The notes beneath the pieces are model-generated. The model saw only the letters and a list, made by a program, of their open reading frames with translations. It had not been told where the DNA came from and made no database searches. Shown in pieces: positions 40,106 through 51,517 of a stretch of 64,000 nt of DNA. The DNA lies in assembly GCA_011364975.1 (NCBI GenBank), contig RDOE01000005.1, positions 1 through 64,000 on the forward strand, written 5' to 3'. Origin of the DNA: Promethearchaeota archaeon. Lineage in GTDB: Archaea; Asgardarchaeota; Lokiarchaeia; Sigyniarchaeales; SOKP01. Numbering within the stretch: position 1 is the first letter of the stretch; each line of letters starts with the position of its first letter. The position numbers and the translations under genes are program-made.

Positions 40106-40726
40106 CTAGTTTTCTTGTTGGTCGATCTTAAAATTAATAAATGATACTTTATTTTCAATTTTTTTTATTTTCGGCAGAGAGACAAATTTTATTTGTTTTT
40201 TTGAATTTTTAAATTCATAATTGAATTTAGTAAAGTCTAAAGATACATTGGGTGAAGGGATAATATAAGAAAAATCTTTCAAGCTGATTTGTTCCTCCAA
40301 ACTTTCAACCTCCATAGTATCTTTATCATTAACAATATAAATTGCTTTATCATTAATCCAATCCTCTAATTCATAGAGGATTGAGTCTTGATTTTCTGTT
40401 TTTTTTGTAAAAATACCTGGAGTTGAATTTTCCCATTTTAAATTACTCCTTTCATTTACTTTCTTGAGAGCCTTTTCTATCAAAATTGCTTGAGAGCGTT
40501 CATCTGATCCTAAAAATCTTAACTGGTTACCCTCAAATTTTATAAATATTTTCGAACTTGAAAAGTAGATTACCAAATTATTTTCTTTTCGTATAGAATA
40601 AGAAAGACAAAAACATTCCCTAATAATTGAGCATAATGAGTAAATAGATAAGGATATTTCTCCAATATCAATCTCTTTTTTAGTGATATCAGTATACTTA
40701 CTTATAAGTAGTAGAAAGTTAACCAA
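40106..40726 (-). CDS. TrmY-like (tRNA pseudouridine54 N1-methyltransferase) SPOUT protein, apparently degenerate
   Basis: IFIKFEGNQLRFLGSDERSQAILIEKALKKV and WENSTPGIFTKK match TrmY; C-terminal SAM-site motifs are not recognisable. Confidence 0.6.
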   Translation of the reverse strand: MVNFLLLISKYTDITKKEIDIGEISLSIYSLCSIIRECFCLSYSIRKENNLVIYFSSSKIFIKFEGNQLRFLGSDERSQAILIEKALKKVNERSNLKWENSTPGIFTKKTENQDSILYELEDWINDKAIYIVNDKDTMEVESLEEQISLKDFSYIIPSPNVSLDFTKFNYEFKNSKKQIKFVSLPKIKKIENKVSFINFKIDQQEN

Positions 40727-40746
40727 TTTAATCAGTAAATGTTTTC

Positions 40747-42108
40747 TTAAAATCCATCAAAATTCTTAAATAATTTGTCAAATCCCGGAGGAAGTCCCGG
40801 ACCACCTTTTTTACCTTTCTTTCCCATTTGTTTAAATCGTTTAAAGAATTTTTTCATTTGATTATATTGATCTAGCATCCTATTAATGGTGGTATAATCT
40901 GTACCACTTCCAATGGCTATTCGCCTCTTCCTCGACTTCTTTATAAGTTTTGGCTCATTTTTCTCATCTGCTGTCATAGAATTGAGAACTATTTCCCATT
41001 TAGCTAAATTTTGTTCCGCATCTTCTGTCAAGGCTTCAGGTATGTTACCGCCACCGATCATAGCTAAGATTTGCTTCATTTTACCAACTTTTTTTATGCT
41101 TTTTAATTGATAATAAAGATCTTCAAGTGTAAATTTCCCTCGCATCATCCTTTTAACCATTTCTGGATCCATTTCAACTTCTGCATCTTCTACTCGTTTA
41201 ACTAACCCTTCAATATCAGGTCTGCCTAATAAGGTACCAACAAACTTAGTTGGTTCAAATTCTTCTAATTCATCAACTTTTTCTCCAACTCCAATAAATC
41301 TTATTGGTTGATTAGTAGCAGCACATGCTGATAACGCTCCACCACCTTTAGCTGTTCCATCCAATTTAGTTACAATAATACTCCCAATTTTGGTGGCTTT
41401 AGCAAATTCTTCTGCTTGAGAGTATGCTTGTTGTCCTAAAGTGCCATCAATAACCAATATTACTTCGTTAGGTTTTAAACTTTCTTCAATTTTCTCCATC
41501 TCTTTCATTAATTCTTTTTCTTCTTTATGTCTCCCTGCAGTATCAACAATAATAATATCATTCCCATCATTTATTGCTTTCTTTGTTTCTTTTACTGCAA
41601 TTTTGATCGCATTCTTTTCATTTGGGTTTCCGTAACATTTCACGTCAATTTGGGTTGATAGTTGTACAAGTTGTTCATAAGCACCGGGTCTCCAAGTATC
41701 AGTAGTGACTACAGCTACTTTATATCCTTTATTTTTATAAAATCGGGCTAATTTCGCTACTGTCGTGGTTTTTCCTGATCCTTGTATTCCAACGAGTAAA
41801 ATTACATTACTCTTACCCGATTTTATTCTTATAGGGGCAGGCTTTCCTCCAATTGTCTTAACTAACTCATCATGCACAAGTTTAACTACAAAATCTTTCC
41901 TTCTTGCTCTTTTCAGTTCTGTATTCATTGCATCTTTTTTTATATTTTCGGTCATTTGAAAAACCAACTCAACTTTCACATCAGCACTAAGTAAAGCTCG
42001 TTGTAAATCTTGAATTATTGCATTAATTGTATCTTTGTCAATTTGAGGTAACCCACGTAATTTTCGCATAATATTTTCTAAGTCGCGTCCAAATTTTTTA
42101 AAAGCCAT
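40747..42108 (-). CDS. signal recognition particle 54 kDa protein (SRP54/Ffh)
   Basis: [54 protein letters not shown] domain RRIAIGSGT. Confidence 0.97.
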   Translation of the reverse strand: MAFKKFGRDLENIMRKLRGLPQIDKDTINAIIQDLQRALLSADVKVELVFQMTENIKKDAMNTELKRARRKDFVVKLVHDELVKTIGGKPAPIRIKSGKSNVILLVGIQGSGKTTTVAKLARFYKNKGYKVAVVTTDTWRPGAYEQLVQLSTQIDVKCYGNPNEKNAIKIAVKETKKAINDGNDIIIVDTAGRHKEEKELMKEMEKIEESLKPNEVILVIDGTLGQQAYSQAEEFAKATKIGSIIVTKLDGTAKGGGALSACAATNQPIRFIGVGEKVDELEEFEPTKFVGTLLGRPDIEGLVKRVEDAEVEMDPEMVKRMMRGKFTLEDLYYQLKSIKKVGKMKQILAMIGGGNIPEALTEDAEQNLAKWEIVLNSMTADEKNEPKLIKKSRKRRIAIGSGTDYTTINRMLDQYNQMKKFFKRFKQMGKKGKKGGPGLPPGFDKLFKNFDGF

Positions 42109-42427
42109 GATTACCGTTATTTTAAAATTATCTTTAGTAATTAATATCTCTAAAAACTAATATTTTTTTGGAATATTATAGATTATAAATTTAAATTTTT
42201 TTTTAGCATATATTAATTCTGAATTTAAAAACATAGATTTAGTTATAAAAATGTTATAAATCAAATAACTTTATGACAGATATGTAGATCTTAAAAAGCT
42301 TGTTCCACTCCTAAGATTTATTTTAAACGCCTTTATAAAAGAAACTACCTCTTGATTAAATTTAAAATTAAGAGGGGGGGATTCACGATTATTGTAGTAT
42401 ATATAGTTTTTTAAATATTCATTTATA

Positions 42428-43033
42428 ATGGAATTTCAGATTGACCCAGCACAATTTCTTCCAAATATTGACCAATGGTTAATTGGTATTAATTATTTTT
42501 TCGAACTAACATTCTCCTATTTGAAATACATATTTTTTGTGATCTTATTAGTAATAGGAATTCTTACATTAATCAGTTTAAGAGGGCGATACTTTTTAGA
42601 GCGTTTAAGGTATAGCCAAGAGCAAAAACTTGCCGATAATCCAATAACTAAACCAAGATTGATAATAGGCACGATTTATATAATAATTGCGTTTGGAATT
42701 TTATTTAATTGGTTCACATATCTATTAATAATCAGCCTAAATCCACTTCCTGATAGATTTGTATTTAATTTCATAGAATTTACTGATATTTTTGATCCTT
42801 ATGGTTTAAACAGAATCTCAGATATTAATATGGCTCAATTTGAATTTGAAAAAACATTATATTACCTTATTTCTATAGGTTCATTTGCCTCTCTTTTAAA
42901 TATTATAATCAGTATATGGTTATTAGTAAATAAAGGAGGAAAAGATGCTAAAAAATCCATTATAATGCTCATTGGAGGCATAATTGGGGGCATTTTGACA
43001 GGATTTACCACTTGTTTACCCTTATTTTTATAA
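42428..43033 (+). CDS. membrane protein of unknown function
   Basis: Four hydrophobic segments. Confidence 0.6.
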   Translation: MEFQIDPAQFLPNIDQWLIGINYFFELTFSYLKYIFFVILLVIGILTLISLRGRYFLERLRYSQEQKLADNPITKPRLIIGTIYIIIAFGILFNWFTYLLIISLNPLPDRFVFNFIEFTDIFDPYGLNRISDINMAQFEFEKTLYYLISIGSFASLLNIIISIWLLVNKGGKDAKKSIIMLIGGIIGGILTGFTTCLPLFL

Positions 43034-43399
43034 AAAGTTATTATTCTCTTAAATTGTTTAAGTGTAATTGGGTTATACGTTATATGTTTTTTATTTATGT
43101 GAAGTTAACTTTTTAGTTAAGAAATAATATCGATTCCTTTAAGCGAGTAATTCAGATAGTCAATTTTTTAAAAAAGGGTATTATTATAAAAATTACTAAA
43201 GAAATGAATACAAATTAAAAAACCGGGTTTCTAGAATTTGAAAGGAGATTTATATCTAACACTTCTAAAATCTTCATTTTAAATCTAAAACTTTAATTTA
43301 ATTATAAGTATTTTAATAGTCAATCTTGTAAAAATGCCAAATCTTTTTTTTCAAGAAACACTGATAATATTAAATTTAAAAAAAAAAGATGAAGTAAAT

Positions 43400-43828
43400 A
43401 TGTCGATACGCAAAACTGAAATTCAAAAGTTAAAAACGGGACAATACATGATGGTCGAGGGTGAACCATGTATTATTAAATCTACAGAACGATCTAAGAG
43501 TGGAAAGCATGGTCATGCAAAAGTTCGGATAGTTTGTGTTGGAGTTTTTGATAATAACAAAAGATCTCTTACAATTCCATCAGGTCATGTAGTTGATACT
43601 CCAGAAATACTAAAAGGAAATGCACAGATAAATTTTATTGAAGATAATATTATCAATATCATGAATCTTGAAACTTATGAGTCGTTTGATGTTGAATGGC
43701 CGGCAGAAGAGGATTCAAGAGCTAAACTTAAAGAATTAAAAAGTAATCCTCCTAAAATGGGGACTTCTCAAGTAGAATTTTGGGAAATCGCTGGTAAAAA
43801 GCTGATTAATCGAGTAATTATTAATTAA
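43400..43828 (+). CDS. translation initiation factor aIF5A (start likely ATG 43400)
   Basis: MSIRKTEIQKLKTGQYMMVEGEPCIIKSTERSKSGKHGHAKVRIVCVGVFD with hypusine-loop SGKHGHAK. Confidence 0.95.
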   Translation: MSIRKTEIQKLKTGQYMMVEGEPCIIKSTERSKSGKHGHAKVRIVCVGVFDNNKRSLTIPSGHVVDTPEILKGNAQINFIEDNIINIMNLETYESFDVEWPAEEDSRAKLKELKSNPPKMGTSQVEFWEIAGKKLINRVIIN

Positions 43829-43930
43829 TATAATTACAATTTCTTTTTAAGTGAAGTTTAAATTTTATTTTATTATAATTTAATATTTTTAGTAATTTAT
43901 TGTATTATATAGAATATTTTATAGCAAAGT

Positions 43931-44866
43931 TTGAGATTAATGGATAAAAAGGCGATTTCTTTAGCTTGCAGAATGGATTCGGAAAGAGCTATAAAGTTGA
44001 CTAAGAGAATTTTTGAATTCCTAGTTAAAAAGGGGGAAGTGGTTCAATTAGAAACTAGAATTGCACCAAAAATTTTTCCCCATAGTGGAAAAGATTTAAG
44101 TGAGATGAATACAGATAATACTAAATTTTTGATCTCAACAGGTGGAGATGGTACCATCTTACGTGTCGTAAGTAGCCTACCTCTGCGTAAAGCACCACCT
44201 ATATTAGGAGTAAATATTGGCTCCTTAGGATTTCTCGATGAATCAAATGAAAGAACAATATTCAATGACATAAATAGGGTATTAAATGGGGAATATGTTA
44301 TCGAAAACTGTTCAAAAATAGTACCCTATATTATTAAGGATAATGAAGAAATAAAATTGAATAGTGCTTTAAATGAAATCTTAATAGTGTCATCGAAAAG
44401 TTCTAAAGTATTACTCTTATCCGTAAAAATTGATGGGGTATATTTAAATCGAAGTTATGTTGATGGAATTATTATTTCTACAGCTGTAGGATCCACAGCA
44501 TATAATCTAAGCGCGGGTGGTGCTATAGTAAAGTCAAACATGGATATAATGGAAATAACCCCTTTAAATAGTTTTGCGAGAACCGGTTTAAAGCCAATAG
44601 TATTACCTATTGACAGTGAAATTGAGATCCAATTATTAAGACCTCGATTAAATGCAAAAATTATAATAGATGGTCAAAGAACTTTTAAAAAAATACCACC
44701 AAACACTATTATAAAAATTCGAAAAGCTAACGCATATAATAGTTTTATACGCCTATCTCAAAGTCAAAGTGAAAATTATATTAAACGATTAAGAAAAAAA
44801 ATTATTGGTACTCTTAAGGTTCCTTTAGATGACAGTCCTGAAGAGGAATTCAATTCTGGTTTTTGA
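43931..44866 (+). CDS. nadK: NAD kinase
   Basis: STGGDGTILRVVS, GVNIGSLGFLDE, DGIIISTAVGSTAYNLSAGGAIV. Confidence 0.95.
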   Translation: MRLMDKKAISLACRMDSERAIKLTKRIFEFLVKKGEVVQLETRIAPKIFPHSGKDLSEMNTDNTKFLISTGGDGTILRVVSSLPLRKAPPILGVNIGSLGFLDESNERTIFNDINRVLNGEYVIENCSKIVPYIIKDNEEIKLNSALNEILIVSSKSSKVLLLSVKIDGVYLNRSYVDGIIISTAVGSTAYNLSAGGAIVKSNMDIMEITPLNSFARTGLKPIVLPIDSEIEIQLLRPRLNAKIIIDGQRTFKKIPPNTIIKIRKANAYNSFIRLSQSQSENYIKRLRKKIIGTLKVPLDDSPEEEFNSGF

Positions 44867-45377
44867 TACAAATATTTTTTTAACTGGGATTGATTTTAGT
44901 CTTATTCCTAATGAAATTTACACTACAACTCAAGTAATAGAGGAAATTGAAGTAGTTAAATACCAAGAGAAAAATAGAGCTATTGCCACTCGAATTTTCG
45001 CTGCAAAAGAAACTGGTCAACTCATAATAAAAACACCTGTTAATAAATACATAAATTACGTAACTATTAATTCAAAATCAACGGGAGATTTTAGTAGTTT
45101 ATCCGAAACGGATATCGGACTAATTGCGTTAGCATTAGAATTACAAGATGCCAAGAAGAGTGATGTTATTGTTTATACGAATGATTATTCAATGGAAAAT
45201 CTGTGTTTTCATCTTGGGTTAAAATTTAAATCAATTTTCAAACCAGGGATTAAAAAGAAATTAAATTTTGAAATCTATTGCCCAATTTGTAACAAGGTTT
45301 ATCCTTCTACTATTATATATAACAATTGCGATAACTGTGGAATAAGATTGAAAAGAAGAGCTTTATCCTTCAAATAA
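44829..45377 (+). CDS. nob1: Nob1-type endonuclease: PIN domain + zinc ribbon
   Basis: VFDTNIFLTG, ETDIGLIALALEL, VYTNDYSMENL; CPICNKVYP...CDNCG. Confidence 0.88.
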   Translation: MTVLKRNSILVFDTNIFLTGIDFSLIPNEIYTTTQVIEEIEVVKYQEKNRAIATRIFAAKETGQLIIKTPVNKYINYVTINSKSTGDFSSLSETDIGLIALALELQDAKKSDVIVYTNDYSMENLCFHLGLKFKSIFKPGIKKKLNFEIYCPICNKVYPSTIIYNNCDNCGIRLKRRALSFK

Positions 45378-45443
45378 AATGAGTGTATAATATAAATTGA
45401 GATTACTAATTTAATATTAAGCAAGACGAAAAAGTGGATAAAA

Positions 45444-46493
45444 ATGGGAATTAAAATAAATGAACTTGTAAAAGAAGTAAAAAGAACTATAAATTTTGAA
45501 AATCTATTGAACAAAGTCATTGCAATTGATGCATTCAATACTCTATATCAGTTCCTTGCAATAATAAGACAACAGGATGGAACACCACTAAAGGATTATG
45601 GCGGAAATGTAACTTCTCATCTTTCTGGATTATTTTATAGAACAATTAATTTTTTGGAACATAATATAAGGCCTATTTATGTATTTGATGGAGAGCCTTC
45701 TGTGTTAAAGCTAGATACCATTAAAGAACGAAAAAAGGTCAAAGAGGAAGCAAAACAAAAGATGATTATAGCACAAGATAAAGAAGATCTGGTAGAAGCA
45801 AAGAAATATGCGCAATTGACTTCAAAATTGGATGCTAATATGATTGAGGAGAGTAAAAAATTAATTCAGTATTTGGGATTACCAATTGTTGATGCTAAAT
45901 CTGAAGGTGAGGCCCAATCTGCTTATTTAGTTGAGGTAGGTGCTGCTTGGGCTTGTGCATCTCAGGATTACGACACACTATTATTTGGGGGGGAAAGATT
46001 ACTAAGGAACTTTGCTATTAGTAGGAGTAAAAAGGTAAAGGATACTACGGTAACCCTTGATATTGAATATATATCACTATCTAAATTTTTAGAACAGTTA
46101 AAAATTACAAAAGAACAATTAATAGAGATGGGAATTTTAATTGGAACCGATTTTTTTCCTGGGGTTAAAGGAATTGGGCAGCATAAAGCACTGGAATTAA
46201 TAAAACAGTATGGATCTTTAAAAAATATAATAAATAGTAATGTAAAAATTGGAAAGGTTGAAATTGATATTGATCAAGATATTATCGATAAAATAAAAGA
46301 TATCTTTTTATATCCCGATATAGAAAAAAATTACCCAACGTTAAAGTGGGAAAAAATAAATTATGAAAAAATTGAAGAGTTGTTGATTGAACAGCACAAT
46401 TTTTCAGATCAAAGAGTTCGAAATGCTCTTGAACGTTTAAGAAAGCAAGATTCATCCAAAAGACAAGTATCTTTAGATAATTTTTTCAAATAA
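45444..46493 (+). CDS. fen1: flap endonuclease 1
   Basis: IAIDAFNTLYQFL, FDGEPSVLK, EGEAQSAYLVEVGAAWACASQDYDTLLFG, GTDFFPGVKGIGQHKAL; C-terminal QVSLDNFF. Confidence 0.97.
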   Translation: MGIKINELVKEVKRTINFENLLNKVIAIDAFNTLYQFLAIIRQQDGTPLKDYGGNVTSHLSGLFYRTINFLEHNIRPIYVFDGEPSVLKLDTIKERKKVKEEAKQKMIIAQDKEDLVEAKKYAQLTSKLDANMIEESKKLIQYLGLPIVDAKSEGEAQSAYLVEVGAAWACASQDYDTLLFGGERLLRNFAISRSKKVKDTTVTLDIEYISLSKFLEQLKITKEQLIEMGILIGTDFFPGVKGIGQHKALELIKQYGSLKNIINSNVKIGKVEIDIDQDIIDKIKDIFLYPDIEKNYPTLKWEKINYEKIEELLIEQHNFSDQRVRNALERLRKQDSSKRQVSLDNFFK

Positions 46494-46587
46494 TTTAGGA
46501 TTTTTAAATTAAAGAAATATAGAAAAATTTTTACAAAGCTATTGCTTTATTTAATTAATAAAATTAATAAATTTAGTTTAGTCAATA

Positions 46588-48822
46588 ATGTCTGCAAGAG
46601 ATAATGATAAGCCTAAATCTAATGAAAGTAATAATGTTAGAATCACTTTACGAGTTCAAAAAGCTAAAAAAAGAGATATTGGACGCAATATTGTCAGAAT
46701 AGACCCTAATACCATGGAAAAACTAAATGTTCAAACAGGTGATGTGATCGCTCTTACGGGGAAAAAAGAAAGTGCCGGGATTGCCTGGCCAAGTTATCCT
46801 CAAGATAGTGGACTTGGAATTGTTAGAATAGATTCTAGTTTAAGGAAAAATACAGGGACTAGTATCGATGATACTATTGAAATATATAAAATAACAATCC
46901 AACCGGCAAGAAATATTACCTTAGCTCCTACAACAGTCAAAATTAAAACAAACACAAGATTTGAATCGTTTGTAAAAAGAAAGTTAAATAATTATCCAGT
47001 AACCCTTGAGGATTTTATTTCAATCTCGATCGGAATCAGTCGTGAAATAACTTTCAAAGTTATAAGCATGAAACCTACTGGTGTTTGCATAATTAAACCA
47101 GAAACAGATTTAAATATTAGTGAAACTATTACTGAGGATGAAGAACAGGGTGCAGATTATGTTACTTATGAGCAAGTTGGAGGTTTAGACCGAGAGATTC
47201 AACGAGTAAGAGAAATGGTAGAATTACCACTGAGACATCCCTCATTATTTAAACGTTTAGGAATTGATCCCCCAAAAGGTGTTTTATTAAGAGGACCCCC
47301 GGGTTGCGGAAAAACACTCTTAGCTAAAGCCGTAGCTAATGAAAGTGAGGCTTATTTTATCTCCATAAATGGTCCAGAGATAATGAGTAAATTTTATGGT
47401 GAATCAGAGAAAAAATTGAGGAAGATATTTGACGAGGCTCAAGAAAAAAGTCCTTCTATAGTCTTTATAGATGAGTTAGATGCCATTGCTCCTAAGAGGG
47501 AGACAGTAACAGGTGAAGTGGAAAGAAGGGTCGTAGCACAATTATTAGCACTTATGGATGGATTACATAGTAGAGGTAAAGTGATTGTTATAGGCGCAAC
47601 CAATAGACCAAATAGTTTAGATGAAGCCTTAAGAAGACCCGGTCGATTTGATCGGGAAATAGAGATAAAGGTCCCAAATGAAAAAGGACGAAGGGAAATT
47701 TTTCAAATACATACGAGAAATATGCCTTTAGATAAAAAAATATCATTGAAAGAATTTGCGAATATTACTCATGGATTTGTTGGGGCAGATATTTCTGCAG
47801 TTTGTAGAGAAGCAGCGATGTCCGCATTAAGAAGATATTTGCCTAAAATTGATTTAGATTCAGATATGATTGATCCAGAATTACTAGAACAAATAGAAGT
47901 AACAAAAGAAGATTTTGAACAAGCTTTAAAAGAAGTGTTACCCTCTGGAATACGGGAAGTGTTTGTGGAGGTCCCAAATGTCAAATGGGATCAAATTGGA
48001 GGATTAGAAGAGTTAAAACAAAAACTTATTGAATCAGTAGATTGGCCTCTATCTCATCCCAATATATTTGAGCGTATGGGAATTACCCCTCCTAGAGGCA
48101 TATTACTTTATGGGCCACCAGGGTGCGGAAAAACACTTCTGGCTAGAGCTGTTGCTAATGAAAGTAAAGCCAATTTCATTTCAATTAAGGGTCCAGAATT
48201 ATTATCTAAATACGTTGGAGAGAGCGAAAAAGCAATAAGAGAAGTATTTCGAAAAGCAAAAATGGCAGCACCTTGTATCATTTTTTTTGATGAATTTGAT
48301 TCTATTGCCCCGAGCAGAGGTCGATATACTTCCGATTCAGGGGTATCAGAAAAGGTGCTTTCTCAATTTTTAACCGAATTAGATGGATTAGAAGTAAACA
48401 AGGATATTTTGGTGATTGCAGCTACAAATAGACCAGATATATTGGATCCTGCATTAATAAGGCCTGGAAGAATTGACAGAATTTTGTTAGTACCTGCCCC
48501 CGATGAAAAAGGAAGGATGGAAATTTTTAAAATTTTTACCAAAAACATGCCCCTTGCAAGTGATGTGGATTTAGAACTCATAAATAAGAAATTAAAAGGA
48601 TTTTCAGGGGCAGATATAGAGACATTATGCCGTGAAGCTGCAATGATTGCCTTAAGAGAAAATTTAAGAGCAAGAAAAGTTACTTTTGAACATCTAAAAG
48701 TAGCTAAAGAATCAGTTAACCCAAGTATTACTCCAGAAATCATTAAATGGTATGAACAATTTGGAGAAAAGTTAAAAAGTCGCATAATTGAAAAAGCTAA
48801 AGAAGATCGTTTATTTGTTTAA
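46588..48822 (+). CDS. cdc48: CDC48/VCP-type AAA+ ATPase with two ATPase domains
   Basis: [17 protein letters not shown] and [17 protein letters not shown], two SRH regions, N-domain [11 protein letters not shown]. Confidence 0.97.
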   Translation: MSARDNDKPKSNESNNVRITLRVQKAKKRDIGRNIVRIDPNTMEKLNVQTGDVIALTGKKESAGIAWPSYPQDSGLGIVRIDSSLRKNTGTSIDDTIEIYKITIQPARNITLAPTTVKIKTNTRFESFVKRKLNNYPVTLEDFISISIGISREITFKVISMKPTGVCIIKPETDLNISETITEDEEQGADYVTYEQVGGLDREIQRVREMVELPLRHPSLFKRLGIDPPKGVLLRGPPGCGKTLLAKAVANESEAYFISINGPEIMSKFYGESEKKLRKIFDEAQEKSPSIVFIDELDAIAPKRETVTGEVERRVVAQLLALMDGLHSRGKVIVIGATNRPNSLDEALRRPGRFDREIEIKVPNEKGRREIFQIHTRNMPLDKKISLKEFANITHGFVGADISAVCREAAMSALRRYLPKIDLDSDMIDPELLEQIEVTKEDFEQALKEVLPSGIREVFVEVPNVKWDQIGGLEELKQKLIESVDWPLSHPNIFERMGITPPRGILLYGPPGCGKTLLARAVANESKANFISIKGPELLSKYVGESEKAIREVFRKAKMAAPCIIFFDEFDSIAPSRGRYTSDSGVSEKVLSQFLTELDGLEVNKDILVIAATNRPDILDPALIRPGRIDRILLVPAPDEKGRMEIFKIFTKNMPLASDVDLELINKKLKGFSGADIETLCREAAMIALRENLRARKVTFEHLKVAKESVNPSITPEIIKWYEQFGEKLKSRIIEKAKEDRLFV

Positions 48823-48901
48823 AATAAACAATAAAGTTAATTTATCATAAATCTTTTTTACAATTAGAATTCTATTTTTAAAATATAAGTATAGTAAAAA
48901 G

Positions 48902-49183
48902 GTGTTTAACATAGAAGCACACCGCTGGAATCAAAAACCAATAGTTAATTCTCTGATTGATATAATAATCAAAAATAAGGGAGAAGTTTTAGATAAACGG
49001 CTCGAGGAATTATTGAAAAAGGAATTCCCATTTATAAATCCTTTAATGCTTGAAGAAATATTGATGAAATTAGAAAGCCTAAATATTATAAACGTATTTA
49101 GAGTATCTAAAACTAAAAAAATGATCGTTCTTAATAAGAACAACCAAGAAATCAAAGAAGATATTATGGGTACGTCAGTTTGA
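48902..49183 (+). CDS. small hypothetical protein
   Basis: 93-aa ORF with GTG start following cdc48. Confidence 0.5.
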   Translation: MFNIEAHRWNQKPIVNSLIDIIIKNKGEVLDKRLEELLKKEFPFINPLMLEEILMKLESLNIINVFRVSKTKKMIVLNKNNQEIKEDIMGTSV

Positions 49184-50701
49184 GCTGATCTTGTCCCATT
49201 TAGAGCAAACTTGAGAGAGTGAAATATCTTCTAACTCAGATTTATATATTCTCTGCCTTATTTCGATGAAGATAGGATAATTTATTGCGCTACCCATTAA
49301 CAACATTTCTCCTACAGCTAAACTAGAGATCATCCTTGCATAATCTTTAGTAATATTCTCAGAACTATCCATCAAATGTTTTAAATCATAGGGGTTTTTT
49401 ATATTTAGAATCATTTTAGAATTTGCTTGGGATAGGGCAGTTGTGCTTAATTTTTTGGGTCTCTGACTTATGAGGCAAAGGCATGCCATAAATTTTCGAC
49501 CTTCTCGCGCAATTGTTTCGATAATACTTTTAGAAAGTGCTTTTGAATGAGCAGCTTCTGGACAGAATTGATGTGCTTCTTCAATTATGAGTAAAAAGGG
49601 AGGGATTTCATTCTTCCGTCTTAAGTAAAATAAGCGATTGCAAATATAGTCCACGATTATTTGTTTTTTCCTTATTGAAATTTCATTTTGAAGATTAAAT
49701 ATAGTCAATTGTCCCCCATCAACTATATTTTTTAATTTGGGATTTTCTTGTGGACCAAATAGTCTTAAATGCTCGAGATCAGCCAACCAACCTATTAATG
49801 CTTGTTTAGTGCTTTTGTTACCATTTGTGTCCTTCTCAATAAAACTTATTAAATCATTCAAACTATACCCTTTTTTTGAATTATCATTATCTTTTAAATT
49901 CTTTATGTAATTAGAAAGTTCTCTAACTTGTACATTAGAAATCTGTTCTTGATACTTTTTAAAAGAATATGGATTCAATTGAGGTATAGAAATTTGGAAA
50001 TATTGGGTATCAATTATTTTTACTTTATCTTTAATTGGTGAAACATTCTTTAGATAAGTATATTCCCCATGAACATCGATCAAAATAATTGCTGGTGTCC
50101 CTAAGGAAATTTCTCTCGATAGTAATTCTTCTAATATAATTGAAGTTAAATAACTTTTTCCGCCTCCTGATATTGATAGTATTGCAAAGTGCTTATTTAA
50201 AAGGCGATCCATATTTATGTATGCGTTCAAATCAGTAACCTTAATTTTACCTAGATTTAACCCATTTTCAGGACTGAGTCCTAAGAAATCTTTAAGTAGA
50301 TCATCATCGACTAGGTAAACTTCCTTTCCTGGACTAGCAGGAAAAGTCATTCGGCTAATCTTGTCTATTATTTTTTTATCATCTTTTTGAAATTGTATAA
50401 TGCCTAGATTTCTCACGATAGCAATAGCATACTCGAAATCATCGCTTGGAAACAGTCCTTTGAGGATATTTGGATTACTATCGTTATTATAGGCTTTAAT
50501 TGTTAAAGCATCAGAAAAATATTCATTTAGTAATATAATCTTTTCAATTATACCTATCAAATATCCTTCAATTGAATTAGTATAGACGAACAAACCTTTT
50601 TTTACGATTACTCCATCATTTCTTTTATTTATAACAAATGGATATTGTAATACATCAGGTAATTGAAGAAAATTGAAAACTATACCAACCTTAAAGGACA
50701 T
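49175..50701 (-). CDS. HerA-like hexameric ATPase/translocase
   Basis: ISGGGKSYLTSIILEELL, LIDVHGEY, LLIIEEAHQFCPE, AREGRKFMACLCLISQRPKKLSTTALSQANSKMILNI. Confidence 0.92.
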   Translation of the reverse strand: MSFKVGIVFNFLQLPDVLQYPFVINKRNDGVIVKKGLFVYTNSIEGYLIGIIEKIILLNEYFSDALTIKAYNNDSNPNILKGLFPSDDFEYAIAIVRNLGIIQFQKDDKKIIDKISRMTFPASPGKEVYLVDDDLLKDFLGLSPENGLNLGKIKVTDLNAYINMDRLLNKHFAILSISGGGKSYLTSIILEELLSREISLGTPAIILIDVHGEYTYLKNVSPIKDKVKIIDTQYFQISIPQLNPYSFKKYQEQISNVQVRELSNYIKNLKDNDNSKKGYSLNDLISFIEKDTNGNKSTKQALIGWLADLEHLRLFGPQENPKLKNIVDGGQLTIFNLQNEISIRKKQIIVDYICNRLFYLRRKNEIPPFLLIIEEAHQFCPEAAHSKALSKSIIETIAREGRKFMACLCLISQRPKKLSTTALSQANSKMILNIKNPYDLKHLMDSSENITKDYARMISSLAVGEMLLMGSAINYPIFIEIRQRIYKSELEDISLSQVCSKWDKISSN

Positions 50702-50801
50702 TAAATTTAGTTACAATGTATATTTAATAAAAATAAGATAAGAGCCAAAATTTTCTAATTTTATTAGAGTTTAAATGAATATTAAAAAAAATTAATGCTT
50801 T

Positions 50802-51407
50802 TTATTTTTCTTCTTTCTCTAAAAGACCCATTATTTTAAGAATAACGTAATAGCCATTTTTCCAAAAGTATATCATAAATAATGTAACAGCTAAGAACGC
50901 AAATGAAGTAATTCCTGCAAAAAGAACCCAATTTCCACCACTGAAGCTTTCTAAGATACCAGAAAAAGGAGACCCACTAGATGGCCCAAGTAGCATATCT
51001 TGAACTATAGCATAAGTCATTCCAATGATAATAAGAATAATACTAATTAATAATCCTCCTGCAGCGATTTTAACATCTAACCGATTTTTATATTTCTCTT
51101 CAATTTGTTTTATTTTAAAAACAAATTTGGTAACCCATCTTCTACCTTTTTTAAACAAGCCAAAGAAGAAAACCAGTAAAAAGAATAACCCTGCTGAAAA
51201 TCCAGCGACTATTGCGATTTGATAACCTAAATTTAGACTCAGAAATAATTCGAATTTTCCTTCTGGCATAATAAAATCAAAAATTGACCATATCAAGCCC
51301 GTTAAAGTGATTAAACAGGCAATTACGATAAAGATATAAAATAATTCTCCAACAACTCTTTGTTTTGATGTATAGACTTCTTTATAGTTAGTAATTGATT
51401 CGTTCAT
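50802..51407 (-). CDS. membrane protein of unknown function
   Basis: Four hydrophobic segments. Confidence 0.6.
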   Translation of the reverse strand: MNESITNYKEVYTSKQRVVGELFYIFIVIACLITLTGLIWSIFDFIMPEGKFELFLSLNLGYQIAIVAGFSAGLFFLLVFFFGLFKKGRRWVTKFVFKIKQIEEKYKNRLDVKIAAGGLLISIILIIIGMTYAIVQDMLLGPSSGSPFSGILESFSGGNWVLFAGITSFAFLAVTLFMIYFWKNGYYVILKIMGLLEKEEK

Positions 51408-51517
51408 TTTTTCACTTCTTTTATTTTTTTAATCATTTTATAACATTCTAAATATATAAAATTGATTATTACATAACAATTTATTAATGAAAAAAGAAGG
51501 GATGAGATCCAGGTAAT

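Noticed and set aside
42109-43399. AT-rich intergenic stretches (42109-42427, 43034-43399) as possible ncRNA or origin elements
   Set aside because: No repeated motif, stable GC-rich stem or tRNA-like signal found by eye; probably ordinary AT-rich spacers.
48363-48785. ORF 48363..48785 - and 47769..47984 - opposite cdc48
   Set aside because: Mirror ORFs of a conserved AAA+ gene; low-complexity hydrophobic/serine-rich translation typical of antisense frames.
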